Source: Lachnospiraceae bacterium (GTDB lineage Bacteria > Bacillota > Clostridia > Lachnospirales > Lachnospiraceae). Taken from it: 5,368 bases of DNA. The stretch spans positions 1 to 5,368 of the forward strand of contig VSNM01000163.1 in NCBI GenBank assembly GCA_009774245.1. The letters are read 5' to 3'. Each line of letters opens with the position of its first letter. Position 1 is the first letter of the stretch. This document shows positions 5,133-5,368 of this stretch, piece by piece. The position numbers and the translations under genes were made by a program. The notes beneath the pieces are model-generated. The model saw nothing but the letters and a program-made list of their open reading frames with translations. It ran no database searches and was not told the DNA's origin.

Positions 5133-5368
5133 ATGTCAATGGAGATCACAAACAATTACAACGATTATGGGAAGGGCTACACAAATACTGCAAAGGAAGG
5201 AAATGTGACAACAAGCACGGTGGAACTGAAAACCTCGACCGGGGGAACAAAAACAGAACAGATCAAGACGGGGTACAGCAATGTCAATGACTATTCCAAA
5301 TATCTGCAGGGCAAGTACAGCTATATGAATTCGGGTACAACTTCCATGCAGGGCGTTCCGACAACGGT
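5133..5368 (+). CDS. Uncharacterised Asn/Thr/Tyr-rich protein (partial, N-terminal part)
   Basis: The frame is open from ATG 5133 to the window edge, giving 78 residues of an unfinished protein. AGAAGGAGG (5115-5123) lies 9 nt upstream. An in-frame ATG at 5124 directly abuts that site and is unlikely. The visible part is polar and low-complexity (MSMEITNNYNDYGKGY, then a Thr/Lys-rich linker), without a signal peptide or membrane helix. It is followed by the motif DYSKYLQGKYSYMNSG (53-68). That motif matches the spacing of the SFKDMWQARFP motif in the preceding protein (aromatic, two residues, M/Y, W/L, Q, A/G, R/K, F/Y), at nearly the same residue number, so the two may be distant paralogues. 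I do not recognise a function. It most likely belongs to the same operon as the two-component genes, separated by a structured spacer. Confidence 0.8.
   Translation, partial: MSMEITNNYNDYGKGYTNTAKEGNVTTSTVELKTSTGGTKTEQIKTGYSNVNDYSKYLQGKYSYMNSGTTSMQGVPTT

Overview
The window looks like chromosomal DNA from a gut-type Clostridia, most likely Lachnospiraceae. The reasons are the moderate GC, strong AGGAGG-type ribosome binding sites, a substrate-specific ECF vitamin importer behind an FMN riboswitch, and a LytTR/GHKL two-component pair joined to uncharacterised proteins of a kind I associate with that family. The genus cannot be fixed from the sequence.

Layout: (1) 1-167, minus strand: the 5' part of an HxlR-family redox-type repressor, cut by the window edge. 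(2) 168-316: a divergent regulatory region with two inverted repeats and a candidate promoter. (3) 317-835: an FMN-dependent nitroreductase-family protein. (4) 862-1095: an FMN riboswitch with a terminator expression platform. (5) 1116-1760: RibU, the riboflavin-binding subunit of an ECF importer, followed by a strong terminator hairpin at 1795-1851. (6) 1852-2111: about 260 bp with no convincing gene. It holds a perfect 9-bp direct repeat at 21-bp spacing, the geometry used by LytTR regulators. (7) 2112-5368: a tightly packed operon. It encodes a LytTR response regulator (TTG start), an AgrC-like multi-pass GHKL sensor kinase (GTG start, 8-nt overlap), an uncharacterised 256-aa soluble protein (23-nt overlap with the kinase gene), then a 91-nt spacer with two tandem hairpins and a second uncharacterised protein that runs off the window.

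The first half is a flavin neighbourhood: a repressor controlling a flavoenzyme, next to the FMN-sensing importer of that enzyme's cofactor precursor. The second half is a signalling operon. Its architecture resembles agr-type peptide sensing, but no agrB or agrD is visible. The place of a pheromone or output module is taken by two unknown proteins that share a short motif near residue 50-60. An AT-rich patch lies in the membrane sensor part of the kinase. The translationally coupled kinase-unknown protein pair, together with a possible self-regulatory LytTR site, is the most interesting content here.
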